DNA of 64,000 bases from Mesobacillus subterraneus (GTDB taxonomy: Bacteria > Bacillota > Bacilli > Bacillales > Cytobacillaceae): NCBI RefSeq assembly GCF_020524355.2, contig NZ_CP129019.1, forward strand, positions 372,001 through 436,000. Reading direction: 5' to 3'. Below, in pieces: positions 63,674 through 64,000 of this stretch; the first letter of the stretch is position 1, and the number at the start of each line of letters is the position of its first letter. The notes under the pieces are model-generated. The model ran no database searches. It had not been told where the DNA came from and worked only from the letters and a program-made list of their open reading frames with translations. The translations under genes and the position numbers were made by a program.

Positions 63674-64000
63674 TTGAAACAACGAGATTTATTCTTAGCG
63701 TTTTTTCGCGTGGGAATCCTTGGCTATGGAGGCGGCCCGTCTTCGATTCCGCTTGTACATAAGGAAGTGGTAGAAAAATATAAATGGATGGACTCTGATG
63801 AGTTCGGTGATGTCCTTGCTTTGGGAAATGCACTGCCAGGCCCGATTGCTACGAAAATGGCTGGCTATATAGGCTATCGAGTAGGGGGATATCTTGGCAT
63901 GATCAATGCTCTGGCAGCAACGATGATCCCGGCGATTATCCTGATGATCCTCCTCTTGACCGGCCTGAACTCATACAAAGATGAGCCATGGGTGAAAGGT
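63674..64000 (+). CDS. chromate transporter ChrA-type (partial)
   Basis: First 109 codons; runs off the right edge. TTG start with AGAAGGTGA upstream. The N-terminal CHR-domain pattern is clear: LAFFRVGILGYGGGPSSIPLVHKEVVEKYKWM, then LALGNALPGPIATKMAGYIGYRVGG. Short-chain CHR proteins are usually encoded in adjacent pairs, so a second gene is expected outside the window. Exports chromate or related oxyanions in known members. Confidence 0.9.
   Translation, partial: MKQRDLFLAFFRVGILGYGGGPSSIPLVHKEVVEKYKWMDSDEFGDVLALGNALPGPIATKMAGYIGYRVGGYLGMINALAATMIPAIILMILLLTGLNSYKDEPWVKG

Overview
This window comes from a low- to mid-GC, endospore-forming member of the Bacillaceae. The evidence is gene order. 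Positions 1 to about 29,400 keep the neighbourhood I recall from the Bacillus subtilis chromosome: mrp antiporter, yufK, pbpD, kapD, kapB, patB, yugE, yugF, yugI, rocD-like, yuzA, yugJ, pgi, yugN, yugO. It also carries a spore germinant receptor locus and Bacillus-type starts with strong ribosome binding sites. A genus such as Mesobacillus or Cytobacillus would fit, but that is inference.

Layout. 1-4,950: Mrp Na+/H+ antiporter operon (minus strand, mrpE cut by the window edge). 5,100-16,300: cell-wall, sporulation-kinase accessory and amino-acid genes, including a frameshifted hydrolase (yugF) and an amber-interrupted Na+-coupled transporter. 16,360-18,730: ECF sigma factor with a membrane anti-sigma candidate behind a canonical ECF promoter. 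18,840-22,750: S1-domain protein, ornithine aminotransferase, DUF378 protein, alcohol dehydrogenase. 22,900-26,090: c-di-GMP-I riboswitch, LPXTG surface protein and class D sortase. 26,350-30,520: pgi, yugN, yugO K+ channel, DedA protein. 30,630-34,680: gerA-type germinant receptor operon with an amber codon in the C subunit and a small D-subunit candidate. 34,810-36,020: PlcR-like HTH/TPR regulator followed directly by a secreted precursor carrying five copies of DLPSQHS. 37,200-46,900: reactive-sulfur and thiol-redox genes. 47,320-52,600: cbb3-type oxidase operon with accessory cytochromes. 52,900-56,460: second sulfur operon, equivalent to yrkEFHIJ. 56,550-60,410: broken lipid kinase, then a c-di-AMP riboswitch with the ktrBA K+ uptake genes. 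60,560-63,220: BMP-type lipoprotein plus chemoreceptor. 63,674-end: start of a chromate transporter.

Themes. Two second messengers act through RNA: c-di-GMP on a sortase-anchored surface protein and c-di-AMP on K+ uptake. Two persulfide-handling clusters and a thiol-redox operon share a palindrome ATACCC-N4-nGGTAT typical of CsoR/CstR-family operators, which suggests one sulfane-sulfur regulon whose repressor lies outside the window. The regulator/peptide pair at 34.8-36.0 kb is the best candidate for an undescribed system: a quorum-sensing pair whose pheromone is encoded as tandem copies in one precursor.

Repeats. Six intergenic arrays have exactly regular periods: three of 52 bp built on a GGACA...TGTCC inverted repeat with otherwise different sequence, two of 20 bp sharing a leader, and one of 21 bp. 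These periods are close to 5 and 2 turns of B-DNA. A separate palindromic element of about 123 bp occurs at three loci, once as a tandem triplet.

Caution. At least seven coding lesions occur in 64 kb. Four sit in short homopolymer runs, one is a short indel and two are in-frame TAG codons. They may be assembly errors, so broken genes are reported as seen, with the likely intact reading stated.
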